NCBI GenBank assembly: GCA_002794775.1
Contig: NBAY01000090.1
Location: forward strand, 1 to 64,000
Direction: 5' to 3'
DNA from: Porodaedalea pini
Taxonomy: Eukaryota; Basidiomycota; Agaricomycetes; Hymenochaetales; Hymenochaetaceae
DNA: 64,000 bases
The first letter of the stretch is position 1, and each line of letters opens with the position of its first letter. The notes below the pieces were generated by a model that saw only the letters and a list, made by a program, of their open reading frames with translations, made no database searches and was not told where the DNA came from. A program made the position numbers and the translations under genes. Below, one piece after another: positions 55,682-64,000 of this stretch.

Positions 55682-57700
55682 GAGTCTCAGCGGGACTATT
55701 CTCTGACTTCTCCTGTAAGGGTCGAACGCGGAAGCAGGTTAAGTCTGGGATGCTGAGCAGGCTGGGCAGGTTCCACAGGTGCATTGTGGGTCAAGTCGAT
55801 GCTCGTTGTACGGCTTGACAGGCGACTTGGACGAGACGAGGATGTAGTAGGAGCCTCATTAGCGGCCTCAGTGGCCTGCAGCATCTGGAACATGTTCGTG
55901 TTTGAATTTGTCCTTGAAAGGCTCGCACTGTTGCGCTTGCTGTCTCCCTTCTTCGTGAAGACGCTAGCTGGTCCGAAGTTCATGGTTCCACTGCCATTCT
56001 GAATTCTGCCAAAGTTCGTCAGATCGCCCACCTTGTTTGCAGGCCTCGAAGGACCAGAGGCGACAGCCCATCCGTCAGGACCCACTTGAGCATTTCCATC
56101 ACGATCATGACCACGGCGTGAACCACCACGAAACATGGCCGACTGTGCCAAGTTATGTTGCTCCTGTCGTGCCTTCTCTTTCGCGGCCTGTATATTGGTA
56201 AGCACAAGTGAAATTTGCTAACAAAGCAAGAGTGCGTACAGCCTCATGGATCTGGGCGATTGTCAACAGAGCAGCGACCAAGTTGTGGGTAGTCCGTTTC
56301 CTTTCCTGCAATTCAATCACATCCTGTCCAAGAAAGTCAGCTCAACGAAAGGCTATGAAACAGAAGGTACGCACTTGTAACATGAACCACATACAACACA
56401 ACACGTTGCTGTTCTTCGCAAGCTCCTTCATCTGACTGAAATAGACATCCATGTGTCCGCGAGCCTTAGAGGTATCGAGCGCCTGACAAACACTTGTCAG
56501 TAGTTTACATAAAATTTCGATCTCTTCCTCCTCGGGATTGTCGATGTTGCTGAGCAGCTTCTTGATACACTCATACATGATACGCTCCATGAGCATCTGA
56601 AGATTGAAGAGCTCACCGATGAACTTGACGAGTCCGAGACCTTGATGCTTGGCCTTCTGAGCAGTGTGGTATTCGTCCGAGTACAGCGCACTCTCGCCAG
56701 CCTCCTTGTTTTCTTCCTTTTCATTGGCATCCTTAACAGCCTGATCCTCTGTCGCCTTCACGAGAGCCGCTGCCACCATCGACTCCTTCTGCGTCCAGCC
56801 GCACTCGAAGTCTTCCTAACAGCGATTCAGAAGGTACTTATGGAAAAGTTGATCACCTGTAATCGGCTTGCCCTCAGCATTGCGGATACCATCATCCTGC
56901 ACGTTCGGACTGATCTGCTCCATCATCTTATGGCACAAGCGAGCATACATCTCACTCCAGGCCGCCTCATCCGTTGCCTTCTCGAACACAAGCTGAATGA
57001 GCTGAATAAGCGTACGCCCATCCTTCTCACTCTCACTCTTGTTTGCCCACGCAATGATCTGGTTTGAGATGGACTCCAACTTCTCCATAGTGGGCTTGTT
57101 GAGCAGCAAATGGATTTTCTTGTCCACAATCTCAGGTGAGTCTGTGTCAATTGAGGCCCCACACCTGGACGTGCTGCCAGTGGCCCAGCAGTTCGCAGAC
57201 TGCTCGAGCGGCGCGACGTGTTTGCGACGTGTTTGAAGGAGGAAGTAGTGTTCACTTTGAACTGATTGACAGAAGTGCTGATATGGACCGACTCGTTGTG
57301 TGTTGAACCGCCACATTTCCTATGCGTATGCTTGTTGCCCACAGCGCCCGCGCCACCTGACTGGAAGAGCGAACCATAGGCGATGGACACCCACCTGCGA
57401 ATGGAAGGCCACCGTGCCCACCACTCATTGACATCGAGCGCATGAAGCGCTCTTCACTTGACAGTTTGTTCAGTGCAGAGAAGTTCCAGCTTTATGGTCT
57501 TTGGCTTGAAGATGAGCAAGTTGAAAGTTGGAAGTTGGATGGCATGTTGCCTGCAGCAGTGAGTGCATCCCACCAGGCGGCCGGCGAAGCTACCACTTCG
57601 TGTGTGATGGTTGTGGTGGATGTGATTGAGGGTTTTTTTAGACATTCTGTAAGGACGTCAGCACCAGACATATTGGAGTGGCAGCAGATGTGAAGGCAAT
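55415..57700 (-). pseudogene. Captured eIF4G fragment (copy C)
   Basis: Mirror of 26690-28975: N-terminal flank, MIF4G with the same TAG after NRC, the same two retained introns, and the MA3 start after the same one-base shift. Shared lesions show the capture had decayed before copies B and C separated. Confidence 0.9.
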
Positions 57701-57904
57701 ATGTGGCGAGTCACGTCAAAACCAACATACATGTGATCAAGTTCCCACACCTCTTCTGTGGACGATGCGTCCAGGATTGGACTTAGCAGTTTTTGTCACC
57801 TGAAGTGCCTCCAAATACAAAATACATCATATCTCACTCAATTCTTCACAAAAACTCTTCAAAAAAGTTGATAAATTCATGTTTCAATGGTTTCTAAAAT
57901 TTAT

Positions 57905-58350
57905 GTGAGCTTAGAGGACAGAAGGTGGAATATTGAGGCTGCAGTAGTGAGAATAGGTGTTTTTCTAGAAAAACTCCTTCCCTGATTTTTCTTGAGCTCA
58001 ATTTTGAAGCTAATGACATGAAACTTGTTGGAGAATGGTCTATATATTGTATATTAAATTATAGATGGCTTATAGCAATGCAGGCATTTTTTGACAACTG
58101 CCTGAGTCAAGCAAATTTGGGTGAGTTTGAGAGTTTCAGCACAACAGTCAAACAGGACAAGAGGAGACATTCACTCTAGTTCATCCCTGATAACATCAAC
58201 AGTATAATATATAGACCATTCTCCAACAAGTTTCATGTCATTAGCTTCAAAATTGAGCTCAAGAAAAATCAGGGAAGGAGTTTTCCTAGAAAAACACCCA
58301 TTCTCACTACTGCAGCCTCAATATTCCACCTTCTGTCTACTAAGCTCAAA
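57905..58350. repeat. Internal long inverted repeat (copy C)
   Basis: Palindromic arms as in copies A and B, around a loop that includes tgcctgagtcaagcaaattt. Confidence 0.8.
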
Positions 58351-58842
58351 AATTTAGAAGCTGTTGAGAAATAAATTTGGCAACATTTTTGAACTGATTC
58401 TGTGAAGAATTGACAGAGATATGGATTTTACAAGTTTTTGAGGTGCTGAAATGCTCAAATTTTGTGATCTTCACACATGCATGTCTCAAGACTTATGAAA
58501 AACACTGTAACCTGCAGATAGTTCATGGGTCCCAGTATAGGTCCAAGAAGCCAATCTAGTACCTGCACCTGTGTCAAGCCATGGCAGAATCTAATGAATT
58601 CCACAATCGGTTTTTTATTCTAAAAAATTCCATAGAATCTATGAGGTGTGTCATTTTTCTATCCATATTCTAAATTTCAAGCTGCCGATTCTGTTCAATT
58701 CCAAAACTTGTAAAATTTTCCATGAAATTCTACAAGTTTTCTAAAATTCGGACTGCATTCTCAGGACATTCCAAAGATTCTACAATTTTCTACAATTCTA
58801 ATAACTTTCTAAGGGTTTCTGAGCGGGAGGTTTTTCCTGATG

Positions 58843-59030
58843 TAGGCCTCTTTCTGTGCGCCCTTTCCTCCTTATGTTCTCATTCCTCTTTTCTTACGTT
58901 CATTCTAGGTTTGGGGATGCATTTCTTTCATGATTGATCCAGGACTATTTGGGAATGCTGTGTGAATCAATCAAACTCGGCCACAGCATGGCAATTCCAA
59001 CACAAGCTTTGATAGCTGATGATCTTTCAA
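58843..59030. other. Flank of copy C, no gene seen
   Basis: Short non-coding stretch between copy C and the SDR remnant; only overlapping short frames. Confidence 0.4.
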
Positions 59031-59570
59031 ATTGATGAATGGGAGTGTCACAAATCGGATGGGTGCAATACTCTTGTCAGAGTTTCCCAGTGCTACTAAC
59101 CTTGTGCGATGCGTAGGTCCGACTCAGGTTGTGTACAGTAGCAGCAAGTCCGCCGTCACCCACATGGGGAGGAGCATGGCCCGCAGAAGATCCACATCAA
59201 TATACCCTTACCGGGGTACATTTGTGCAGCATATGTCCCATTCAGCTCCCCCTCCCTTCTCATATCCTCCTCTCTCTCATTAGCAAGTGCTGAAGGAAAA
59301 ATTCCTTCCTGTTTAAATTTCGAAACTCGAAGCAGTTGATTTGCGAGGCCTGTCCACAGCGTTTCTCATCTCACTTTGACAAATAGTTCTCCCAGAAGCC
59401 TCTTGGGCGACTTGGGAGGCTCGACAAGTCGAGAGGAGGGACAACGTGGCTTGCGAGTGCCACGTCAAGTCTCCGTATTAGTAGCGAGTACATCTTTAGT
59501 TTCTTTGCTCGAAACCTTAGAGTTTGTTGGCCATAATAACCCTTCTATGTGGTATTCTGGTTAGTGGTGA
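59031..59570 (+). pseudogene. Short-chain dehydrogenase/reductase, decayed (copy 2)
   Basis: It preserves only the second half of an SDR: MNGSVTNR, an intron-like segment (GTGCAATAC ... CTAAC ... GCGTAG, about 59064-59117), then VVYSSSKSAVTHMGRSMA with the YxxxK catalytic pair kept. After that the frame shifts: a TSPGY-type block is readable only in another frame (CCGGGGTACATTTGTGCAGC). A degenerate LGDLGGSTS segment corresponds to LGRFGRPDK in copy 1. It is clearly paralogous to 11110-12163. The N-terminal Rossmann half is missing here, perhaps removed where copy C abuts. Confidence 0.6.
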
Positions 59571-59880
59571 ACTTCATTTGTGGTAGTGGCCGAGCACATT
59601 TGAGAATAGGTGTTAAGCATTGAGCGACAAATGTAGTTAAACCTTGTTCCGATAACGATGTTCTTATTTCGCACTTGTGTCTGGCATCTAATAAAATCTA
59701 TGATCATGTTTCAATGCCCCCATTCGAGAAATACAGACATTTGCTTATAAAAGTACAGTTCAAAATGAGTCCACAGCCGGGAAAGATGTGCGACAGAATC
59801 TTCACCAAATGTACTAAAACTACGTTATGTTCAATCAGAGTCGTCCTAGAAAGACGCCATCAGTATTGTCAGTCACCAGA

Positions 59881-60944
59881 TCACAAGAAGATCAAACATA
59901 CTGAAAAAGTAACAATCTCTTCTTCTCCATCTTCATTCAGATATCCCCATGGCACATCCATGTCAGCCCAGCTTTTTGTTCTCTCGTCAAATACATGCAC
60001 ATAGAACATCAAAACTGATTACGCACAATTCACCTTCCTGACCATCGGGATCAGTACTTTGGCGTCGCACAAGCCCTGGCTTGCAAATTGATTTAATCTG
60101 GTATAGAGGCGTAAAGCTCTCCGTAGGGCTGCATGCCTCCTGAAAATGGCCGGAGAAACCGTCTGCCCACCAGCTCATACCAAGTTCAGCACCGACCGAG
60201 AGGCCAGGAGCTGCAATGACAGGGACAGCTGCCTGCAGGGTGACCTTGACGGTTTCATTGCCTGTTATGTTGGATCAGCGGTGACTAGAAGGTAGGTTCT
60301 AGTGGAAGGAATGAACAGTTACTTTTGTTAGAGAGATACATGACGTAGGCGGGACAGGAGTGAACTTCCACGACGAGCGCTTTCCCTTTCAATGACTTGC
60401 ACCTGACAGAAGCTTTGAGGAACTCATTCGGGACCTTGGTGATTTGGACTTTATGCATCATGAGAATAGCACCACATTTGTGACTAAACTGCCACTGGAC
60501 TTTGATGGACGCATTTGCAAGTCCAGCGACGTTTCTAATGACCCAGATGAGCTCAATCTAGGAAGTCGGAGCGATGAATACTCACGTATTAGGGTTGGCC
60601 ACGAACTCATGGCTTCTTGCATACACCGAGCTCGCAAAATAATTCTCAATGGTTGGTGCTGTAACTGTTGGATATTGCCCTGCTAGAGTGGCGATTGATG
60701 AATCCTGATAAATATTTCCCTCCCTCTCGAACTGGCCAGTACTGGCATTGACTTCACCATAGTCTCCTGCCTGAAGTGAATGAGAAGAAATAGAGTACAT
60801 TGGGTGACTCAGAGCGCAGGGGAGACACTGAAAGCTGACCTTGATCAAATTTGGAGGATCCCAGTTGGCCCACTTGGATGAGGCCCACTTGATGAGCTCT
60901 GTATACTTACGGGAGGCCTCTTTCACTGGAAGCAAGAAGGTCAT
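59881..60944 (-). CDS. Conserved-looking basidiomycete protein of unknown function, 5 exons
   Basis: The exon chain keeps phase throughout: 60840-60944, 60586-60770, 60323-60534, 60027-60261 and 59881-59971, giving 275 residues. Introns of 69, 51, 61 and 55 bp all have GT...AG ends (GTCAGC/TTCAG, GTGAGT/ATTAG, GTAACT/AACAG, GTGCGT/AAAAG). The protein starts MTFLLPVKEASRKYTE and contains GDYGEVNASTGQFEREGNIY, PTIENYFASSVYARSHEFVA, VQWQFSHKCGAILMMHKVQI, VPNEFLKA, HSCPAYVMYLSNK, GLSVGAELGMSWWADGFSGH, FTPLYQIKSI and VPWGYLNEDGEEE near its end. I take it to be one of the family-specific hypothetical proteins common in agaricomycetes. No signal peptide or membrane segment is seen; the pattern suggests a beta-rich soluble fold. 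It is the only apparently intact host gene in the right flank. No stop or frameshift found. Confidence 0.7.
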
Positions 60945-61380
60945 GGTGGAACTATGGGGAAGAGAGGGTCAGTACTTGCAGACGGTACTTGTATGACTTT
61001 AAGATGTTATGGGGTCCGAGGAACTAGTACTGCTACCGGACATATCTGGCTTCCATGGGCGCTTATCCCACACGTATCATTAATGAAATCTTAGGCTGCC
61101 AGGAGGTCTAAGTTGGAAATAGTTTCAAGATGTTGTTCGGCTAAATCAGTCTCTGGTTACACTACAGAACTTCAGGCTCAAGGACTCTCTGCAGTCTAGA
61201 CCTAGGCATATGCATCAGAGATGGAATAGTGAGGAGTGGATAATATCGAAGGAGATTTTACCAGAGAAAGGCGGTGCGGCGCTAAGATTCAGCAATACAC
61301 CGCTCCATCCACATTGCATACAAAGAAGCTCAGTCGAAACACGTCAAGGGAAGGACGGCCTCACACAGGTTGTGCGCAAA

Positions 61381-61773
61381 TTAATGAGAAGGGAAGGACG
61401 TAAACTTAATGGACACTGGTGGCTCTGACACAGCTCGCTGCGGTGTCGAGTTGCAGATGTCCTGTGCTCTGCCCTTGATTCTGAGACGGAAATAGATATG
61501 CAATTGGCCTTCCAACCTAATGCAGTGTAATACTACAATCCAGTGCTTTATACCTTCAGCCTCACTTACCCTGTGAGTGATGAAGGACCCGCACTGGGTT
61601 GCGTACAGCACGAGCGAATGCGTCATCGTTTGCATGTATGGATGACTTGAAGCCGTTGATGAAGACGCGTGCGTTTCAATTTTTTTCAAGTCTTCTGTTA
61701 CCGAGCCCCAGGTAGTATGTGGAAGTGCGTCTGCGTCTGTATTCTGAGTTAAACACATTTCTGCATTTAACAC
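61381..61773 (-). CDS. Hypothetical short ORF, possible gene fragment
   Basis: A 130-codon minus-strand frame with protein-like composition (ALPHTTWGSVTEDLKKIETH, GQLHIYFRLRIKGRAQDICN, STPQRAVSEPPVSIKFTSFP). An intron-like GTAAGT...CATTAG segment (about 61,510-61,565) lies inside the open frame, but splicing it breaks the phase of the second part. It may be an unspliced short gene or a remnant. No family recognised. Confidence 0.35.
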   Translation of the reverse strand: MLNAEMCLTQNTDADALPHTTWGSVTEDLKKIETHASSSTASSHPYMQTMTHSLVLYATQCGSFITHRVSEAEGIKHWIVVLHCIRLEGQLHIYFRLRIKGRAQDICNSTPQRAVSEPPVSIKFTSFPSH

Positions 61774-62019
61774 CGGGAGGCCGAGAAGGGAGGGATAGCA
61801 AGACGCGGAAGTTGCTCACGTGGCCCTGCAAATTTCCAGCTCAACATGGACAGTGACAAGACACACACTCTCCAACCACATCTAAATCAGTGTAGTCTAA
61901 CCGAGTGGCACCAAAACTGCAAAGCACACTGCTCTTCAACAACCGTGATCCTTTATGTCTTCCACAACTGATCATCTCCAAGACCCTGCTGGAATCAAAT
62001 TGACAGGCTCGATGAGGAT

Positions 62020-62695
62020 GTCTTAAGATGATGAAGGCCCACTCGTGTCACTGGCCATTGAAACGAGGACAATTCTCGAAGGAATACATGCTTTGAGGCC
62101 AAAGACGTCTACGTGGAACTAGAGAAAATTTCCAAATGGGAAGTCTTGGCTTTAGAAAAATGTGCGTCCACATACAAAGCCTTTGACCATACGAATCACG
62201 GCCTTATCTCACCAATCTGTGTTTTGCAGTATATGGGCTGTGCCACGGGACGGGTCATGAGGATCTCAAGCATTGCGCCCTCTACCGCTGGTGAGATTGT
62301 TGCCAGCAAGGCACAAGCTGCGAAGGAGGCCAAAGAGGCCATGAATCCAAGAATACGTGGCTCCCAGAAGATGTTGCAAGCACCCTGATTCCCAAACTCT
62401 GTCTCAACTTGCTTTGCAAACACATCGGCATATCTGACCTCTTCACTAAGCGCGATGCCGGTGAGCTCAAATGCCTCACCGATATTCAGCTCACATATTT
62501 CGACGAGAAACGACCAGCTTAGCTTCAAGCTCGGTCCGAGTCACCTCTTCCCGCCAAAGGAGTACTTCGAGGACAAAACTTTCGAGAATATGAACCTATA
62601 CGAGCCCGAGCTCGATCACTGGGCAGACTTCATCTTTGATTGTGCCTCCGGGATGGCAATTCACTGGAAGGATGAGAAGGACCCCACGTAGGAGT
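62020..62695 (+). pseudogene. NAP1-like histone chaperone, decayed (copy 2)
   Basis: It reads ELEKISKWEVLALEKCASTY with KAFDHTNH (dimerisation-helix end of NAP1), an intron-like segment ending TTTTGCAG near 62,229, then an Ala/Lys-rich EIVASKAQAAKEAKEAMNP linker. ISDLFTKRDAGELKCLTDIQ and LTYFDEKRPA follow in one frame, and after a shift and a TAG, FKLGPSHLFPPKEYFEDKTF with NMNLYEPELDHWADFIFD and GMAIHWKDEKDPT. The same phase break between DEKRP and FKLG occurs in copy 1, so the two copies probably share an already damaged ancestor or an unusual splice there. Confidence 0.65.
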
Positions 62696-62699
62696 TTGG

Positions 62700-63829
62700 T
62701 TAAGAAGCAACGCAATAAAAGTATGTATATTTGTCTCAACCGAGTTCATCTCAGTTCTTATTGCATCTCCAGATGCCACCCTCGTGTGACTTGTGCACAA
62801 GGCGCATGCCACTGATATTCCTTACCTTCCTGCATTTAAAGAGAACCATGAAGACGAGCGGGACGAAAATACTTGTGAGGTGTAAGAGGTGCTTGTATTG
62901 TGACTTCAACTCAGCTATCACGTATACGCTCCTCTGACCTCCCACCACGCCTCTCTTATAACTAACTCACCCTCCAGATCAGCGAGAACATATGCGACCC
63001 CACTGTCCTGCACGTAGTTGACTATTCCACGAGTGGCGCACCCGGATACAATGCTAACGCGCTGCGCTGGAAAGCAGCGACTTCAAGCACGATGATGACG
63101 AGGAGGAGCAGCTGGCTGACTCTGGCAAAGGGCACGTGGACAAGAGGCGGTATAAAAAAGAAGGCCTGAGGAAGGAGGACTGTAAGCAGCAATAACACAA
63201 CCTACTCTTGCTTCGTCCATCGTCTTTTCCTCTCTTGTTGTCACTTTCTCTTGACTCTTGTGTCATTGTTGCTTTCCTCCCTTCCCATGCATCGTGTTTA
63301 TCCCCAATCTCACGCTGTGCTCCCGTATTCGTCTCAAGAGTGAGATAGAGCCTCCGAAAGCCTTACTTGTTCTCACGTTCAGTGTCGCATAGACGATTGG
63401 TATAATGGTGCTGTTTTCATTGCCTAATGCTAGAGTACAGCCAGTTTTCGTCTCGACAACGAAGTGCGGTATGGATGCATCGAGGACTACGGATGCACGT
63501 ATCAGAGGGAGCATTCAATTTAAAGAGAAAAGCTCAGAGCCAACGTGAAAGTGGTGAGTCTTTTGTCTTTTCAATACTTTACCTCACTGGCTCGTCTTCT
63601 TAAGGTACCTGCAACTTTTTTTTCTTTTTTCTAAAGCTTTTGAGGCTTACTGAGTCGGCAAGTACTCGGGAGCTGTGTATTTGGAAACACACCACTCACT
63701 GGTCAAAAAAAAAGCAGTGAGACTGATTTCATTTGTGAAAGATGAGCAGGAAGCAACATCTCAGTTACAGGCTACAGGATTCTCGCCAGCTCATAATACT
63801 AATGTCTATATAAAAACTTCCTCGCCTCA
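62700..63829. other. No supported gene
   Basis: Short frames on both strands only. A Asp/Glu-rich stretch near 63,090-63,120 (DDDEEEQ) could be the acidic tail of the NAP1-like gene, but linking exons could not be established. A poly(T)/poly(A)-bearing stretch near 63,620-63,710 looks like ordinary intergenic DNA. Confidence 0.35.
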
Positions 63830-64000
63830 TCATACCTCAACAAAGATGATTTGTATTCTCCCAGCTTCCTCCAATAATTCAATATACTCCTCCTTTGTGA
63901 TCGCTCCGTTCCTAATGAGGCGCTTTTCGACCTCATCCTTGACGAATCTGTCCAGATCAGGGTCCATGTCTTCCAGCCCATCATACTCATGGCAGACTGA
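63830..64000 (-). CDS. 3' end of an unknown gene, cut by the window edge
   Basis: The minus strand from the window end reads CHEYDGLEDMDPDLDRFVKD, then EVEKRLIRNGAITKEEYIEL and LEEAGRIQIIFVEV followed by TGA at 63830-63832. The charged, helix-rich sequence is continuous over 57 codons. A GTATGA at the end could alternatively be an intron donor. No family recognised; the rest lies outside the window. Confidence 0.45.
   Translation of the reverse strand, partial: SVCHEYDGLEDMDPDLDRFVKDEVEKRLIRNGAITKEEYIELLEEAGRIQIIFVEV

Larger units (their letters stand above)
52956..58842. mobile_element. TIR transposon copy C (5,887 bp), uninterrupted
   Basis: Starts catcaggaaaaacctcccgg and ends gcgggaggtttttcctgatg. 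It has the same 5,887-bp length as copy B after removal of the chromovirus and is its reverse complement with very few differences (T for A in the chimeric ORF, V for A and R for W in others). It retains the empty chromovirus site. Flanks cta and tag do not give a 3-bp duplication. Confidence 0.9.

Noticed and set aside
16335..58842. Helitron explanation for the gene-capturing elements
   Set aside because: The ends are symmetrical inverted repeats and copy A has a 3-bp duplication. Helitrons lack terminal inverted repeats and insert without duplication.

Overview
The window looks like a repeat-rich chromosomal segment of a filamentous basidiomycete, most likely an agaricomycete. Supporting signs are host genes split by 50-70 bp GT-AG introns, a TPR-CHAT gene built on a 45-residue repeat, a Tad-like LINE with RNase H, a chromodomain Ty3 element whose layout fits Tf1/sushi-type self-priming, and captured fragments of fungus-like eIF4G and prolyl-tRNA synthetase genes. 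No rRNA, tRNA, CRISPR or bacterial-type operon was seen. All calls come from reading the sequence; no database search was run.

Layout. 0-2.7 kb: sparse DNA ending in a small secreted-protein gene (minus). 2.9-9.3 kb: a nearly complete Tad-like LINE with one frameshift. 9.35-10.27 kb: a 919-bp non-autonomous DNA transposon with 8-bp target duplications. 10.4-12.2 kb: decayed NAP1-like and SDR genes. 13.1-19.7 kb: a TPR-CHAT gene (minus) split by a 3,235-bp transposon with terminal inverted repeats (copy A). 19.9-24.9 kb: a Ty1/copia element with four in-frame stops. 25.5-58.8 kb: two 5,887-bp relatives of copy A (copies B and C) facing each other as an inverted repeat around a 400-bp spacer. 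Both carry captured eIF4G and ProRS pieces that still contain introns. Copy B is filled by a 21.1-kb nest: a chromovirus (425-bp LTRs, 5-bp TSD) that itself holds a 13.9-kb Ty3/gypsy element (1,438-bp LTRs) and another LTR-like piece. 58.9-64 kb: second decayed SDR and NAP1-like copies around an apparently intact five-exon gene, then the 3' end of an unknown gene at the window edge.

How the parts relate. The order of events can be read directly. Copy C still has the uninterrupted site that the chromovirus occupies in copy B, so the inverted pair existed before that insertion. Removing copy A and one CAA triplet rejoins the TPR-CHAT gene in frame. The retroelements are hit at CpG sites: all ten differences between the chromovirus LTRs lie at CpG-derived positions, and nine of the ten in-frame stops listed for the three LTR elements are TGA codons where arginine CGA would fit. 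The most novel-looking items are the eIF4G/ProRS-capturing transposon family, a multi-exon antisense gene that starts inside the LTR of the inner gypsy element, and the 2,064-codon Gag-protease ORF of that element with an unrecognised C-terminal domain.
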